From Cellulomonas sp. JZ18 (lineage in GTDB: Bacteria > Actinomycetota > Actinomycetes > Actinomycetales > Cellulomonadaceae): DNA of 64,000 nt. Shown one piece after another: positions 1 to 8,533 of the stretch. Location: contig NZ_CP045245.1 of NCBI RefSeq assembly GCF_009720485.1, forward strand, positions 1,674,001 through 1,738,000, given 5' to 3'. The position numbers and the translations under genes were made by a program. Position 1 is the first letter of the stretch; each line of letters begins with the position of its first letter. The notes beneath the pieces were generated by a model. That model saw only the letters and a list, made by a program, of their open reading frames with translations. It did not search any database and was not told where the DNA came from.

Positions 1-693
1 CCCGCGATCCTCGCGAGCAACCACCTCGCGGTCATCGACTCGTTCTTCCTCCCGCTCGTCCTCGAGCGCGAGATCGTGTTCATCGGCAAGCAGGAGTACT
101 TCACCGGACGCGGGCTCAAGGGACGCCTCACGGCGGGGTTCATGCGCGGCGTCGGCACCATCCCCGTGGACCGCGGCGGCGGCAAGGCCAGCGAGGCCGC
201 GCTGCGCACCGGGCTCAAGCGCCTGCGCGAGGGCGGGCTGTTCGGCATCTACCCCGAGGGCACGCGCAGCCCCGACGGGCGGCTGTACCGCGGCAAGACG
301 GGCATCGCGCGGCTCGCCCTCGAGTCGGGCGCGCCCGTCGTGCCGGTCGCGATGGTCGGCACCGACGTCGCGCAGCCGCTGGGACGCAAGATCCCCAAGG
401 TCATGCGGATCGGGGTGGTCATCGGTGAGCCGCTCGACTTCAGCCGCTACCGCGGCATGGAGAACGACCGCTTCATCCTGCGCTCGGTCACCGACGAGAT
501 CATGTACGCGATCATGAGCCTCTCGGGCCAGGAGTACGTGGACGTGTACGCCGCGACGCAGAAGGCGCGCATCGCGACCGGCCACCCCGAGTCGGCCAGC
601 GGCGACGGGCGGCTGCCCGACGCCCCCGGAGGCCGCCCCGCCCCGATGTCCAGGTTCCGGGCCCTCCCGAGGACGGTCCCGCGACGTCAGTAG
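1..693 (+). CDS. plsC: Lysophospholipid acyltransferase, PlsC/AGPAT type (5' end outside window)
   Basis: Transfers an acyl group to lysophosphatidic acid to make phosphatidic acid at the inner membrane face. The frame is open from base 1, so the N-terminus lies upstream. The first codons give the family block I as NHLAVID (H-x4-D). Block III appears as EGTRSPDG near residue 81 of the visible part, followed by GAPVVPVAMVGT, the usual fourth block. The C-terminal tail of about 45 residues is Pro/Arg/Gly rich and not conserved in the family. A possible -10 hexamer for the next gene overlaps the stop codon. The family is clear; the exact acyl acceptor is not. Confidence 0.88.
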   Translation, partial: PAILASNHLAVIDSFFLPLVLEREIVFIGKQEYFTGRGLKGRLTAGFMRGVGTIPVDRGGGKASEAALRTGLKRLREGGLFGIYPEGTRSPDGRLYRGKTGIARLALESGAPVVPVAMVGTDVAQPLGRKIPKVMRIGVVIGEPLDFSRYRGMENDRFILRSVTDEIMYAIMSLSGQEYVDVYAATQKARIATGHPESASGDGRLPDAPGGRPAPMSRFRALPRTVPRRQ

Positions 694-696
694 GAT
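691..696 (+). promoter_or_regulatory. Possible -10 box (TAGGAT) upstream of pfp
   Basis: TAGGAT overlaps the stop codon of the acyltransferase gene. If used, it gives a 5' leader of about 175 nt for pfp. An 8-bp hairpin lies at 728-746 inside that leader. No good -35 is visible. Confidence 0.25.
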
Positions 697-879
697 GACG
701 ACGGTCCCGGCCGCGCGCCGGGCCCGAGCGCACCGCGCCGGTGCGCCCACCGCGTCGCACGCTCCCGCCGCCCCGCCCGGACCTCGGTCCCGCGCCCCGG
801 CCCCACGGGGGAGGCGCGCTGGGCGCGCCCGCCGACGCGGGCGCCCCGTTCCGTGCTCGACCAACGAGAGGTGTCTCCC

Positions 880-2100
880 ATGTCGGTCCGTCGCGTCGCC
901 CTCCTGACCGCCGGCGGTTTCGCTCCGTGCCTGTCCTCCGCCGTCGGCGGGCTCATCGAGCGCTACACGGAGATCGCCCCCGAGGTCGAGATCATCGCCT
1001 ACCAGCACGGCTACCACGGCCTGCTGCTGGGCGAGAAGGTCGTCGTGACGCCCGAGGTCCGCGCCAAGGCGGGCGTGCTGCACCGGTTCGGCGGCTCGCC
1101 GATCGGCAACTCGCGCGTGAAGCTCACGAACGCGGCCGACTGCGTCAAGCGCGGCCTCGTGCAGGAGGGCGAGGACCCGCTGCGGGTCGCGGCCGAGCAG
1201 CTCAAGGCGGACGGCGTCGACGTCCTGCACACCATCGGCGGCGACGACACGAACACCACGGCGGCCGACCTCGCCGCCTACCTGCACGAGAACGGCTACG
1301 AGCTCACGGTCGTCGGCCTGCCCAAGACGATCGACAACGACGTCGTGCCGATCCGCCAGTCGCTCGGCGCGTGGACCGCGGCCGAGGAGGCCGCCGGGTT
1401 CGCGGCGAACATCATCGGCGAGCACCGCTCCGGTCCGCGCATGCTCATCGTCCACGAGGTCATGGGCCGGCACTGCGGGTGGCTCACCGCCGCCGCCGCG
1501 GCCGAGTACCGCAGGTGGCTCGACCAGCAGGAGTGGGTCCCCGGCATCGGCCTGACGCGCGAGCGCTGGGACGTGCACGCGGTCTTCCTGCCGGAGCTCG
1601 CGCTCGACATCGACGCCGAGGCCGAGCGCCTGCGCAAGGTGATGGACGAGCAGGGCAACGTCAACATCTTCCTGTCCGAGGGTGCGGGCATGCACGAGAT
1701 CGTCGAGCAGCTCGAGTCGGCGGGCGAGACGGTGCAGCGGGACCCGTTCGGCCACGTGAAGCTGGACACCATCAACCCGGGGCAGTGGTTCGCGAAGCAG
1801 TTCGCCGCGAAGCTCGGCGCCGAGAAGGTCATGGTGCAGAAGTCCGGCTACTACTCGCGGGCGGCGGCGCCGAACGCGGAGGACCTCCGCCTCATCAAGT
1901 CGATGACCGACCTGGCCGTCGAGTGCGCGCTGCGCGCCGAGTCCGGCGTCATCGGCCACGACGAGGAGCAGGGCGACCGGCTGCGCGCCATCGAGTTCCC
2001 CCGGATCGCCGGCGGCAAGGCGTTCGACGTCTCCCAGCCCTGGTTCGGCGCGCTCCTCGAGGACATCGGGCAGCCCCTCGTGCCGGCGAGCCACGCATGA
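880..2100 (+). CDS. pfp: Pyrophosphate--fructose-6-phosphate 1-phosphotransferase
   Basis: Phosphorylates fructose 6-phosphate reversibly with PPi in cytosolic glycolysis. The 406-residue protein starts MSVRRVALLTAGGFAP at an ATG with a GAGAGG ribosome site 9 nt upstream. A GTG 27 nt earlier is also open but has no ribosome site. The donor-site motif reads GGDDTN: Asp where ATP-dependent enzymes carry Gly. PKTIDND carries the Lys typical of the PPi-dependent group, and MGRHCGWL follows. These residues favour PPi over ATP as donor. The stop overlaps the next start as ATGA, so it is probably translationally coupled to DAHP synthase. Confidence 0.93.
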   Translation: MSVRRVALLTAGGFAPCLSSAVGGLIERYTEIAPEVEIIAYQHGYHGLLLGEKVVVTPEVRAKAGVLHRFGGSPIGNSRVKLTNAADCVKRGLVQEGEDPLRVAAEQLKADGVDVLHTIGGDDTNTTAADLAAYLHENGYELTVVGLPKTIDNDVVPIRQSLGAWTAAEEAAGFAANIIGEHRSGPRMLIVHEVMGRHCGWLTAAAAAEYRRWLDQQEWVPGIGLTRERWDVHAVFLPELALDIDAEAERLRKVMDEQGNVNIFLSEGAGMHEIVEQLESAGETVQRDPFGHVKLDTINPGQWFAKQFAAKLGAEKVMVQKSGYYSRAAAPNAEDLRLIKSMTDLAVECALRAESGVIGHDEEQGDRLRAIEFPRIAGGKAFDVSQPWFGALLEDIGQPLVPASHA

Positions 2101-3449
2101 GCGTCGAGCCCGACCCGCGGGTCGTCGAGGGCCTCGACGCCTGGGAGGGCCTGACCGCGCTCCAGCAGCCGCGCTGGCCGGACCAGGCCGAGCTGCGCCG
2201 GGTCCGTGACCGGCTGGCGACGCTGCCCCCGCTCGTGTTCGCCGGTGAGGCGGACGCGCTGCGGGCGCAGCTCGCGGCGGCCGGCCGCGGCGAGGCGTTC
2301 GTCCTGCAGGGCGGCGACTGCGCGGAGACGTTCGCCGACTCCACGGCGGACAACATCCGCAACAAGATCAAGACGATCCTGCAGATGGCGGTCGTGCTGA
2401 CGTACGGCGCGAGCCTGCCGGTGGTGAAGATGGGCCGGATGGCGGGGCAGTACGCCAAGCCCCGGTCGTCCGACGAGGAGACGCGCGGCGACGTGACGCT
2501 GCCGGCGTTCCGGGGCGACATCATCAACGGGTACGACTTCACGCCCGAGGCCCGCACGCCGGACCCGCAGCGGCTGCTCGAGGCGTACCACACGTCGGCC
2601 TCGACGCTGAACCTCATCCGGGCGTTCACGACGGGCGGCTTCGCGTCCCTCCTGCGCGTGCACGAGTGGAACCGCGGCTTCACGACGAACCCGGCGTACG
2701 CGCGCTACGAGGAGATCGCGGCGGAGATCGACCGGGCCATCCGGTTCATGGCCGCCTGCGGCGCGGACTTCGACGCGTTGCGCACGGTCGACTTCTTCGC
2801 GTGCCACGAGGGCCTGCTCCTCGACTACGAGCGGCCGCTGACCCGCGTCGACTCCCGCACGGGCCTGCCGTACGACTGCTCGGCGCACTTCCTGTGGATC
2901 GGGGAGCGCACGCGGCAGCTCGACGGCGCGCACGTCGACTACTTCTCGCGGGTGCAGAACCCGATCGGCGTGAAGCTCGGTCCCAGCTCGACCGGTGACG
3001 ACGCGATCGCGCTCATGGACCGGCTCAACCCGACGGGTGAGCCGGGGCGCCTGACGTTCGTCACGCGCATGGGTGCCGGGAAGGTCCGTGAGCTGCTCCC
3101 GGCCCTCGTCGAGAAGGTGACGGCCGACGGGCGTCCCGTCACGTGGGTGTGCGACCCGATGCACGGCAACGGCATCACGTCGGCGACCGGCTACAAGACG
3201 CGCCGCTTCAGCGACGTCATGGACGAGGTGGCCGGCTTCTTCGAGGTGCACCGCTCGCTCGGGACGGTGCCGGGCGGGCTGCACGTCGAGCTCACCGGCG
3301 ACGACGTCACCGAGGTGCTCGGCGGCTCGGAGGAGATCGACGACGAGGGGCTCGCCCGGCGCTACGAGACGCTCGTGGACCCGCGGCTGAACCACCAGCA
3401 GTCGCTGGAGATGGCCTTCCAGGTGGTGGAGCTGCTCCGCCGGGCCTGA
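2097..3449 (+). CDS. aroG: Class II 3-deoxy-7-phosphoheptulonate (DAHP) synthase
   Basis: Condenses phosphoenolpyruvate with erythrose 4-phosphate, the first step of the shikimate pathway. The 450-residue length and the motifs LQGGDCAETF, KMGRMAGQYAKPRS and WVCDPMHGNG mark the plant/mycobacterial class II type. The Cys in GGDCAE and the acidic and His residues of CDPMHGN are the expected metal ligands. The ATG lies inside the pfp stop (ATGA). The same frame is open far upstream, but that part is only a shadow of pfp. A strong terminator follows at once. In M. tuberculosis the orthologue (Rv2178c) lies beside pknL, as here. Confidence 0.96.
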   Translation: MSVEPDPRVVEGLDAWEGLTALQQPRWPDQAELRRVRDRLATLPPLVFAGEADALRAQLAAAGRGEAFVLQGGDCAETFADSTADNIRNKIKTILQMAVVLTYGASLPVVKMGRMAGQYAKPRSSDEETRGDVTLPAFRGDIINGYDFTPEARTPDPQRLLEAYHTSASTLNLIRAFTTGGFASLLRVHEWNRGFTTNPAYARYEEIAAEIDRAIRFMAACGADFDALRTVDFFACHEGLLLDYERPLTRVDSRTGLPYDCSAHFLWIGERTRQLDGAHVDYFSRVQNPIGVKLGPSSTGDDAIALMDRLNPTGEPGRLTFVTRMGAGKVRELLPALVEKVTADGRPVTWVCDPMHGNGITSATGYKTRRFSDVMDEVAGFFEVHRSLGTVPGGLHVELTGDDVTEVLGGSEEIDDEGLARRYETLVDPRLNHQQSLEMAFQVVELLRRA

Positions 3450-3466
3450 GCCGCACGCTCCCTGCG

Positions 3467-3509
3467 CACGACGAGGGGCCCCGACCGTCGGTCGGGGCCC
3501 CTCGTCGTG
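3467..3509. terminator. Bidirectional terminator between aroG and the PASTA kinase
   Basis: A perfect 20-bp stem (3467-3486 with 3490-3509) closes a GTC loop. It sits between two convergent genes and can serve both. No U tract follows, as is common in high-GC actinobacteria. Confidence 0.85.
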
Positions 3510-3594
3510 GGTCGGAGCAGTCGCTACGCCACCACGCGCGCCGCCGGTGGGCGCGACCGGGTGGCGGGCACGTCGCGCGGCGAGCCCGGTCGCC

Positions 3595-5577
3595 TCAGAC
3601 GACGGTCAGCGTGACCTCGGTGCCCTTGCGCACCTGCTCGCCCGCCGGGACGCTCTGCTGACGGACCGTCCCGAAGAGCCCTCCGAGGACGTTCTCGCGC
3701 CGCGCGCCCAGACCCAGCCCCTCGAGCTCCTTCGCCGCCGCGTCGAACTGCTTGCCCGTCAGGTCCGGCATCGCGACGGTCTCCGGCCCCTTCGAGACCG
3801 TGACCTTCACCGTGTCGCCGCGGTGGGCGGTCGCACCGGCGCGCGGCTCCTGCGCGATGATGGCGCCGGCCGGCACGGTGTCCGAGAACGCCTCGACGGG
3901 CTCGACGGTGAGCGCGTCGGACGCGAGCTGCTCGGCTGCCGCGTCGACCGTGATGCCGACGACCGAGGTCACGGTCACGGGTGCGGGGCCGTCCGACAGC
4001 ACGAGCACGACGTCCGTGCCGCGCTTGGCGCGCGTCCCGTCGGTCACGGGGGTGCCGTCCGGCAGGGTCGCCCGCAGCACCGAGCCGCGGGGCACGTCGT
4101 CGCTGTGCTCCGGGTCGCCGTACGCCGCGCCGAGCTCGGCCTCCTCCAGCGCTGCCTCGGCAGCGGCCTGCTCGGCGCCGAGCAGCCCGGCGGGCACGTC
4201 GACCAGGTCCACGCCCTTGGACACCGTGTACGTGACCGTCCCGTCCTTGCGGACCGGGTCCCCGCCCGCGGGGTCGGTGCCGATCACCGACCCTGCCGGC
4301 ACCTCGTCGTCGAACGCCTCGCGGCGCTCGTGCAGCAGACCCGCGTCCTCGAGCGCGGCGACCGCGTCGGTCTCGGCCACCCCGTCGACCTGCGGCACGG
4401 CGGTGTACGCGCCCGGACCGTGCTCGAGGTACCACCAGGTGCCGACCCCCAGGAGGACGAGCACGCCCGCCACGAGGGCGGGCACCAGCCACCGTCGGCG
4501 TCGCGCGGGCGCAGGCCCCGTGTCCACGGCCGCCGGAACCGTGGCCGCGCCGCCGAGGCCCAGCGGGAGCGCCACCGTGCCACCGGCACGGTCCGCCACT
4601 CCGAGGCGCGTCGTGACGGCCGCCGTGAGGGCCGTGCGCTCGTCGTCGTCGTCCGCCGCGCCGTGCGGCGCCGGGACGGCCGGGACCGCGACGTCCGCCC
4701 GGCGGTCCAGCGTCGCGTCGTCCAGGCCGGCGCGCGTGCGACGCAGCAGCTGGCACGCGGCCGTCGCGTCGACCGGGCGGTCGTCCGGGTCGCGCGCGGC
4801 GAGCGCGGCGACGAGCTCGTCGACCTCCGAGGGGAGCCAGTCCACGCGCGAGGACGGTGCGGGAACGTCCGCGTTCACGTGCTGGAACGCGACCTGGATC
4901 GGCGTCTCACCGGTGAACGGCTGCTGCCCCGTGAGCATCTCGAACAGCAGGACGCCGCACGCGTAGACGTCGGTGCGCGCGTCGCTCGCGCCGTGCGTGA
5001 CGAGCTCGGGCGCCAGGTACGCGACGGTGCCGAGCACCGTGCCGGTCGTCGTCGACGTCACCTCGCTCACGGCGCGCGCGAGCCCGAAGTCCCCGAGGCG
5101 GACCCGGTCGTCCTCGCTCATGAGCAGCACGTTCTCGGGCTTCACGTCACGGTGGACCAGACCCGCGCGGTGGGCCGCGGCCAGGGCGTCGAGCACCGCC
5201 TCCAGCACGCGCAGCGCCTCGCGGACGGTCAGCGCCCCCTGCTCCTCGATGCGGCGGCGCAGGTTGCTGCCGTCGACGTACTCCATCGTGAGGTAGCTGG
5301 TGTCGCCGTCGACGCCCTGGTCGTACACGCCGACCAGGCCGGGGTGCGTCAGCCGTGCCGCGGTGCGCGCCTCCCGCCGGAACCGGGCGACGAACGCGCT
5401 GCCGGACGCACCCTCCGCCAGGTGCGGGTGCATGACCTTGAGCGCGACCTCGCGGTCGAGACGCCGGTCGACGGCCAGGTACACCGTCGCCATGCCCCCG
5501 CGCGCGATGCGCGAGACGACCTCGTACCGGCCGTCGACCAGACGGCCGACGAGCGGATCGGTGACGGTGGCTCCCAC
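3595..5577 (-). CDS. Transmembrane PASTA-domain Ser/Thr protein kinase (PknB/Stk type)
   Basis: Senses cell-wall fragments and phosphorylates division, wall-synthesis and regulatory proteins. The 660-residue protein begins with a GTG. The kinase domain covers about residues 17-275: glycine loop ARGGMATVY, catalytic Lys47, HRDVKPEN with Asp144, DFG with Asp163. An Asp-rich linker leads to one membrane helix at about 353-372, preceded by ARRRR (positive-inside). About four extracellular PASTA repeats run to the C-terminus, the last ending GTEVTLTVV. The gene lies 49 nt downstream of the LysM transglycosylase on the same strand, so co-transcription is plausible. Position matches M. tuberculosis pknL, but PknL lacks PASTA repeats, so orthology is uncertain. 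Confidence 0.94.
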   Translation of the reverse strand: MGATVTDPLVGRLVDGRYEVVSRIARGGMATVYLAVDRRLDREVALKVMHPHLAEGASGSAFVARFRREARTAARLTHPGLVGVYDQGVDGDTSYLTMEYVDGSNLRRRIEEQGALTVREALRVLEAVLDALAAAHRAGLVHRDVKPENVLLMSEDDRVRLGDFGLARAVSEVTSTTTGTVLGTVAYLAPELVTHGASDARTDVYACGVLLFEMLTGQQPFTGETPIQVAFQHVNADVPAPSSRVDWLPSEVDELVAALAARDPDDRPVDATAACQLLRRTRAGLDDATLDRRADVAVPAVPAPHGAADDDDERTALTAAVTTRLGVADRAGGTVALPLGLGGAATVPAAVDTGPAPARRRRWLVPALVAGVLVLLGVGTWWYLEHGPGAYTAVPQVDGVAETDAVAALEDAGLLHERREAFDDEVPAGSVIGTDPAGGDPVRKDGTVTYTVSKGVDLVDVPAGLLGAEQAAAEAALEEAELGAAYGDPEHSDDVPRGSVLRATLPDGTPVTDGTRAKRGTDVVLVLSDGPAPVTVTSVVGITVDAAAEQLASDALTVEPVEAFSDTVPAGAIIAQEPRAGATAHRGDTVKVTVSKGPETVAMPDLTGKQFDAAAKELEGLGLGARRENVLGGLFGTVRQQSVPAGEQVRKGTEVTLTVV

Positions 5578-5626
5578 GCGCGGAAGTCTACGGGCGGGTG
5601 CCGCGGTATCCCGGGAGCCGTGCCGG

Positions 5627-6799
5627 TCAGCGGTACTGCGTCATGAGCGTCTGCACGTTCGCCACGTAGCGGCGGGTGTCCGCGTACATGCCGTTGCGCT
5701 TCACCGACGAGGCGCCCTGGTAGTAGGAGGCGATGGCCGTCGGCAGGTCCGGGGACGTGCGCACGAGCGAGCGCAGGATCGCCACGCCGGCCACGACGTT
5801 GTCGTCGGGGTGCAGCAGGTTGAGCGGACGGCCCACCATCTGCGACGCCCACTCCCCGGACGAGGGGATGACCTGCATCGTCCCGATCGCGTTCGCGGGG
5901 GAGACGGCGGTGTGGTTGAACCCCGACTCCTGGAACGCGATCGCCTGCGCCAGCGCCGGGTCGACGCCCATGGCGCGCGCGGTCGCGGCGACCTTGGCGC
6001 GCATCTCGTCACGGGAGGGGACCCCCGTCGCGAGCAGGCTGGCCTTGTTCTGGTTGGCCGAGGCGACGACGTGCTCCGGGTACGTCCGCCCGGCGAACGT
6101 GTTCCCGACCAGGCCCGAGGTGACCGCGGCAGGGGCCGCTGCGGGCGCGGCGGCACCCGGCACGACGAGCGTCTGCCCGGCGCGGATGAAGGCGCGCGCG
6201 TCGAGCCCGTTCGCGGCGACGACGGCCTGGACCGTGGTGCCGTGACGCGCGGCGATGGCCGAGACGGTGTCACCGGTGCGGACCGTGTAGGTGCCGCCCG
6301 TGGCCGCGGCGGCCGCGGGGGCCGTGGCCGCGGTCGACGCGGCGGCCCCGGGGACCACGAGCGTCTGCCCGGCGCGGATGAAGGCGCGCGCGTCCAGCCC
6401 GTTCGCGGCGACGACGGCCTGGACCGTGGTGCCGTGACGCGCGGCGATGGCGGAGACGGTGTCGCCGCTGCGCACCGTGTAGGTCGCGCCGGCGGACGTC
6501 GCCGCGGCCGACGGGGCGGGGGCCGCGGCCGCAGCGGCGGACGACAGGCGCAGCACCTGCCCGGCGCGGATCCGCGACGGGTCGGCGAGCGCGTTCTCCG
6601 CGGCGAGCGCGCGCACGGTCGTGCCGGTCCGCTTGGCGATGGCCGAGAGCGTGTCGCCGTCCCGGACCGTGTAGCTGTCGGCGGCGTGGCCGGCGGTGCC
6701 GGTCGCGGCGAGCGCGACCGTGGCGAGCGCGAGAGTGGCGCCCGTCCCGGTGGCGACGCGGGCCACCGGGTGTGCGCGACGACGTGCGGCTGCGGGCAT
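5627..6799 (-). CDS. Secreted LysM-repeat lytic transglycosylase
   Basis: Cleaves peptidoglycan glycan strands outside the membrane. Residues 1-39 form a Sec signal peptide ending AGHA. Three LysM modules follow at about 43-86, 107-150 and 171-214, joined by Ala/Pro-rich linkers. The C-terminal SLT domain (about 260-390) has QESGFN, with catalytic Glu291, then GTMQVIP and a late YYQGASSVK block. LysM modules 2 and 3 are almost identical in DNA, which implies recent duplication or gene conversion. A GGGGGAA ribosome site precedes the ATG. Neighbouring the PASTA kinase suggests linked control of wall remodelling. Confidence 0.93.
   Translation of the reverse strand: MPAAARRRAHPVARVATGTGATLALATVALAATGTAGHAADSYTVRDGDTLSAIAKRTGTTVRALAAENALADPSRIRAGQVLRLSSAAAAAAPAPSAAATSAGATYTVRSGDTVSAIAARHGTTVQAVVAANGLDARAFIRAGQTLVVPGAAASTAATAPAAAAATGGTYTVRTGDTVSAIAARHGTTVQAVVAANGLDARAFIRAGQTLVVPGAAAPAAAPAAVTSGLVGNTFAGRTYPEHVVASANQNKASLLATGVPSRDEMRAKVAATARAMGVDPALAQAIAFQESGFNHTAVSPANAIGTMQVIPSSGEWASQMVGRPLNLLHPDDNVVAGVAILRSLVRTSPDLPTAIASYYQGASSVKRNGMYADTRRYVANVQTLMTQYR
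6165..6484. repeat. Direct repeat encoding LysM modules 2 and 3
   Basis: Bases 6165-6292 and 6357-6484 match at about 123 of 128 positions with a spacing of 192 bp. They encode the two downstream LysM modules of the transglycosylase. Such repeats allow module gain or loss by recombination. Confidence 0.85.
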
Positions 6800-6934
6800 C
6801 GGGTTCCCCCCGGATGTGGCGACAGGAGGCTCCTGTGGCGCATGTGACTGGTGTGACAGAAGACGACGCTAGAGGACGAGCGCGGGCAGGGAAAGCGAGG
6901 CCGGTGAATTACAGGCGTGTGGTGGTGCAGGTCG

Positions 6935-6940
6935 TACGCT
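6935..6940 (+). promoter_or_regulatory. -10 box TACGCT, leaderless start at 6947
   Basis: TACGCT is followed by 6 nt and the GTG at 6947, with no ribosome site. The expected transcription start coincides with the start codon. Confidence 0.6.
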
Positions 6941-6946
6941 GACCGG

Positions 6947-7354
6947 GTGAGCGCACCGCACCCCGACGACCTCGTCGACGCCTGGTTGACCGTCCCCGAC
7001 GTGGCCGAGCGGCTCGGCACCGACGCCGGCAAGGTCCGGCGGATGCTGCAGGAACGGCGCATCGTCGGGGTGCGCCGGGGCGACCCCGCGGTGCTGAGCG
7101 TCCCCGAGGCGTTCCTGGTGCCGGGCCACCTGGCGAACCCCGCGGCGCCCGGCCGGGCGGAGGACGAGCCCGCGTGGACCGTGCTGGCCGCGCTGCAGGG
7201 CACGCTGACGGTCCTCGCCGACAGCGGCTTCACGGACGACGAGGCCGTCGTCTGGTTGTTCACCCCGGACGACGCCCTCGGCACGACGCCGGTCGCCGCG
7301 CTGCGCGCGGGCCGCAAGACCGAGGTGCGGCGGATCGCCCAGGCGCTGCTCTGA
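6947..7354 (+). CDS. Rv2175c-family winged-helix DNA-binding protein
   Basis: A 135-residue cytosolic protein with an N-terminal helix-turn-helix (LTVPDVAERLGTDAGKVRRM) followed by a short Rv2175c-type C-terminal domain ending RKTEVRRIAQALL. In M. tuberculosis, Rv2175c binds DNA and is phosphorylated by the neighbouring kinase PknL. Here a kinase gene again lies next door, only separated by the LysM gene. The GTG at 6947 is chosen over an upstream in-frame ATG because a -10 hexamer lies 6 nt before it, so the mRNA is probably leaderless. Target genes cannot be read from the sequence. Confidence 0.85.
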   Translation: MSAPHPDDLVDAWLTVPDVAERLGTDAGKVRRMLQERRIVGVRRGDPAVLSVPEAFLVPGHLANPAAPGRAEDEPAWTVLAALQGTLTVLADSGFTDDEAVVWLFTPDDALGTTPVAALRAGRKTEVRRIAQALL

Positions 7355-7396
7355 CCCTCCGGCGGCACCGCCGTCCGGTCGTCGAGCGCGTGCGGG

Positions 7397-8511
7397 TCAG
7401 GCCCGGCGGTCGACGGCCGCCCGGGCCAGCGCGAGCACCTGGCTGCGGGCAGGCTCGGGCCAGCCGCGGGCCTCGACGGCCGCGAACGCCTGGGCCGTGA
7501 GCTCCTCGATCAGCCGCTCCACCTCGTCCGGTGCGCCGGTCGCCGCGATCCTGGCGGCCAGGGTGCGCACCTGAGCGTCGTCGAGACCACGGTCCCCGAG
7601 CCCGGTCGTCAGGGCGGCCACCGTCGCCTCGTCGCCCGCGCTGCGGGCGCGGTGCAGGGCCCGCGCCACCAGGACCGTGCGCTTGCCCTCGCGCAGGTCG
7701 TCGCCCGCGGGCTTGCCCGTCGCCGCCGGGTCGCCGAAGACGCCCAGGAGGTCGTCGCGCAGCTGGAACGCCTCGCCGAGCGGCAGCCCGACCGTGCGGC
7801 ACCCCTCGAGCGCGGCCTCGTCGGCGCCGGCGAGGGCGGCGCCCAGGACGAGCGGGTGCTCGACGCTGTAGCGCGCCGACTTGGCCCGCAGCACCTCCCA
7901 CGCGCGGCGCTCGTCGCCCGCGTCGTCACCCCACGGCAGCGCCTGCGCGAGCACGTCGAGGTACTGGCCGACCGTGACCTCGGTCCGCATGAGGTCGAAG
8001 ACGGCGCGTGCGGTGCGTGCCGTGCCCTCGGGGAGGTCACGCTCGGCCTCCGCCCACTCCTGCTCGCTCGCGACGAGCGCGAGGTCGCCCAGCAGGATGG
8101 CGGCGGCCGCGCCGAAGCGCTCGCCGTCGCCCAGCAGGCCGCGCGCGGCGTGCCCGGCCGCGAACGTCCGGTGCGCGGCCGGCTGGCCGCGGCGGGTGTC
8201 GGAGTCGTCCATGACGTCGTCGTGGAACAGCGCGGCGGCCTGGAAGAGCTCGAGCGCGGCGCCGGCGCGCAGGACGGCGGCCTCGGCCGGCGAACCGGGT
8301 TCGCCGCCGTGCGCCCGCCACGACCAGTAGCAGAACGCGGCACGCAGCCGCTTGCCCCCGGCGACCATGCGCTCCACCGCGTCGACCAGCGGCGCCCCGT
8401 CCCCGGACACGGCTGCGACGACGGAGCGCAGCCGTGCGACGTGCCGGTCGAGGGCGGCGTCGACACCCGCGCGCAGGTGGACGAGGTCCGGCTGGGGGGA
8501 GCGTCCGTCAC
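7397..8511 (-). CDS. idsA: Polyprenyl diphosphate synthase (IdsA/GGPP-synthase like), N-terminus apparently frameshifted
   Basis: Elongates isoprenoid diphosphates for quinone, carotenoid or lipid-carrier synthesis. The first Asp-rich motif is DDVMDDSD and the second is LRDDLLGVFGD; GGKRLR is also present. The uninterrupted frame starts at a GTG at 8410 (337 residues), lacking the usual N-terminal helix. Codons upstream of 8410 read on in family-like sequence (QPDLVHLRAGVDAALDRH) but contain no start. A leaderless GTG with a TAGGGT -10 lies at 8511 in another frame. Adding one C to the six-base run at 8494-8499 joins the two as MTDAPPQPDLVHL. A missing base there is therefore likely. Product chain length is not determinable. 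Confidence 0.85.
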
Positions 8512-8518
8512 GGCGCCC

Positions 8519-8524
8519 ACCCTA
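8519..8524 (-). promoter_or_regulatory. -10 box TAGGGT, leaderless start of idsA at 8511
   Basis: TAGGGT on the minus strand lies 7 nt before the GTG at 8511. It supports 8511 as the true start of the synthase. Confidence 0.6.
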
Positions 8525-8533
8525 GGCGTCGGC

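Noticed and set aside
728..746. 8-bp hairpin after the acyltransferase gene as terminator
   Set aside because: It is short and lies in the likely leader of pfp; the family of strong actinobacterial terminators here has stems of 12-20 bp.
741..2096. Upstream extension of the DAHP synthase frame to 741
   Set aside because: It only reads pfp out of frame as Arg/Ala-rich sequence; the family start and the ATGA overlap are at 2097.
6800..6946. Possible ydaO-type (c-di-AMP) riboswitch before the LysM transglycosylase
   Set aside because: The stretch is too short and lacks the paired stems of that riboswitch; it holds two divergent promoters only.
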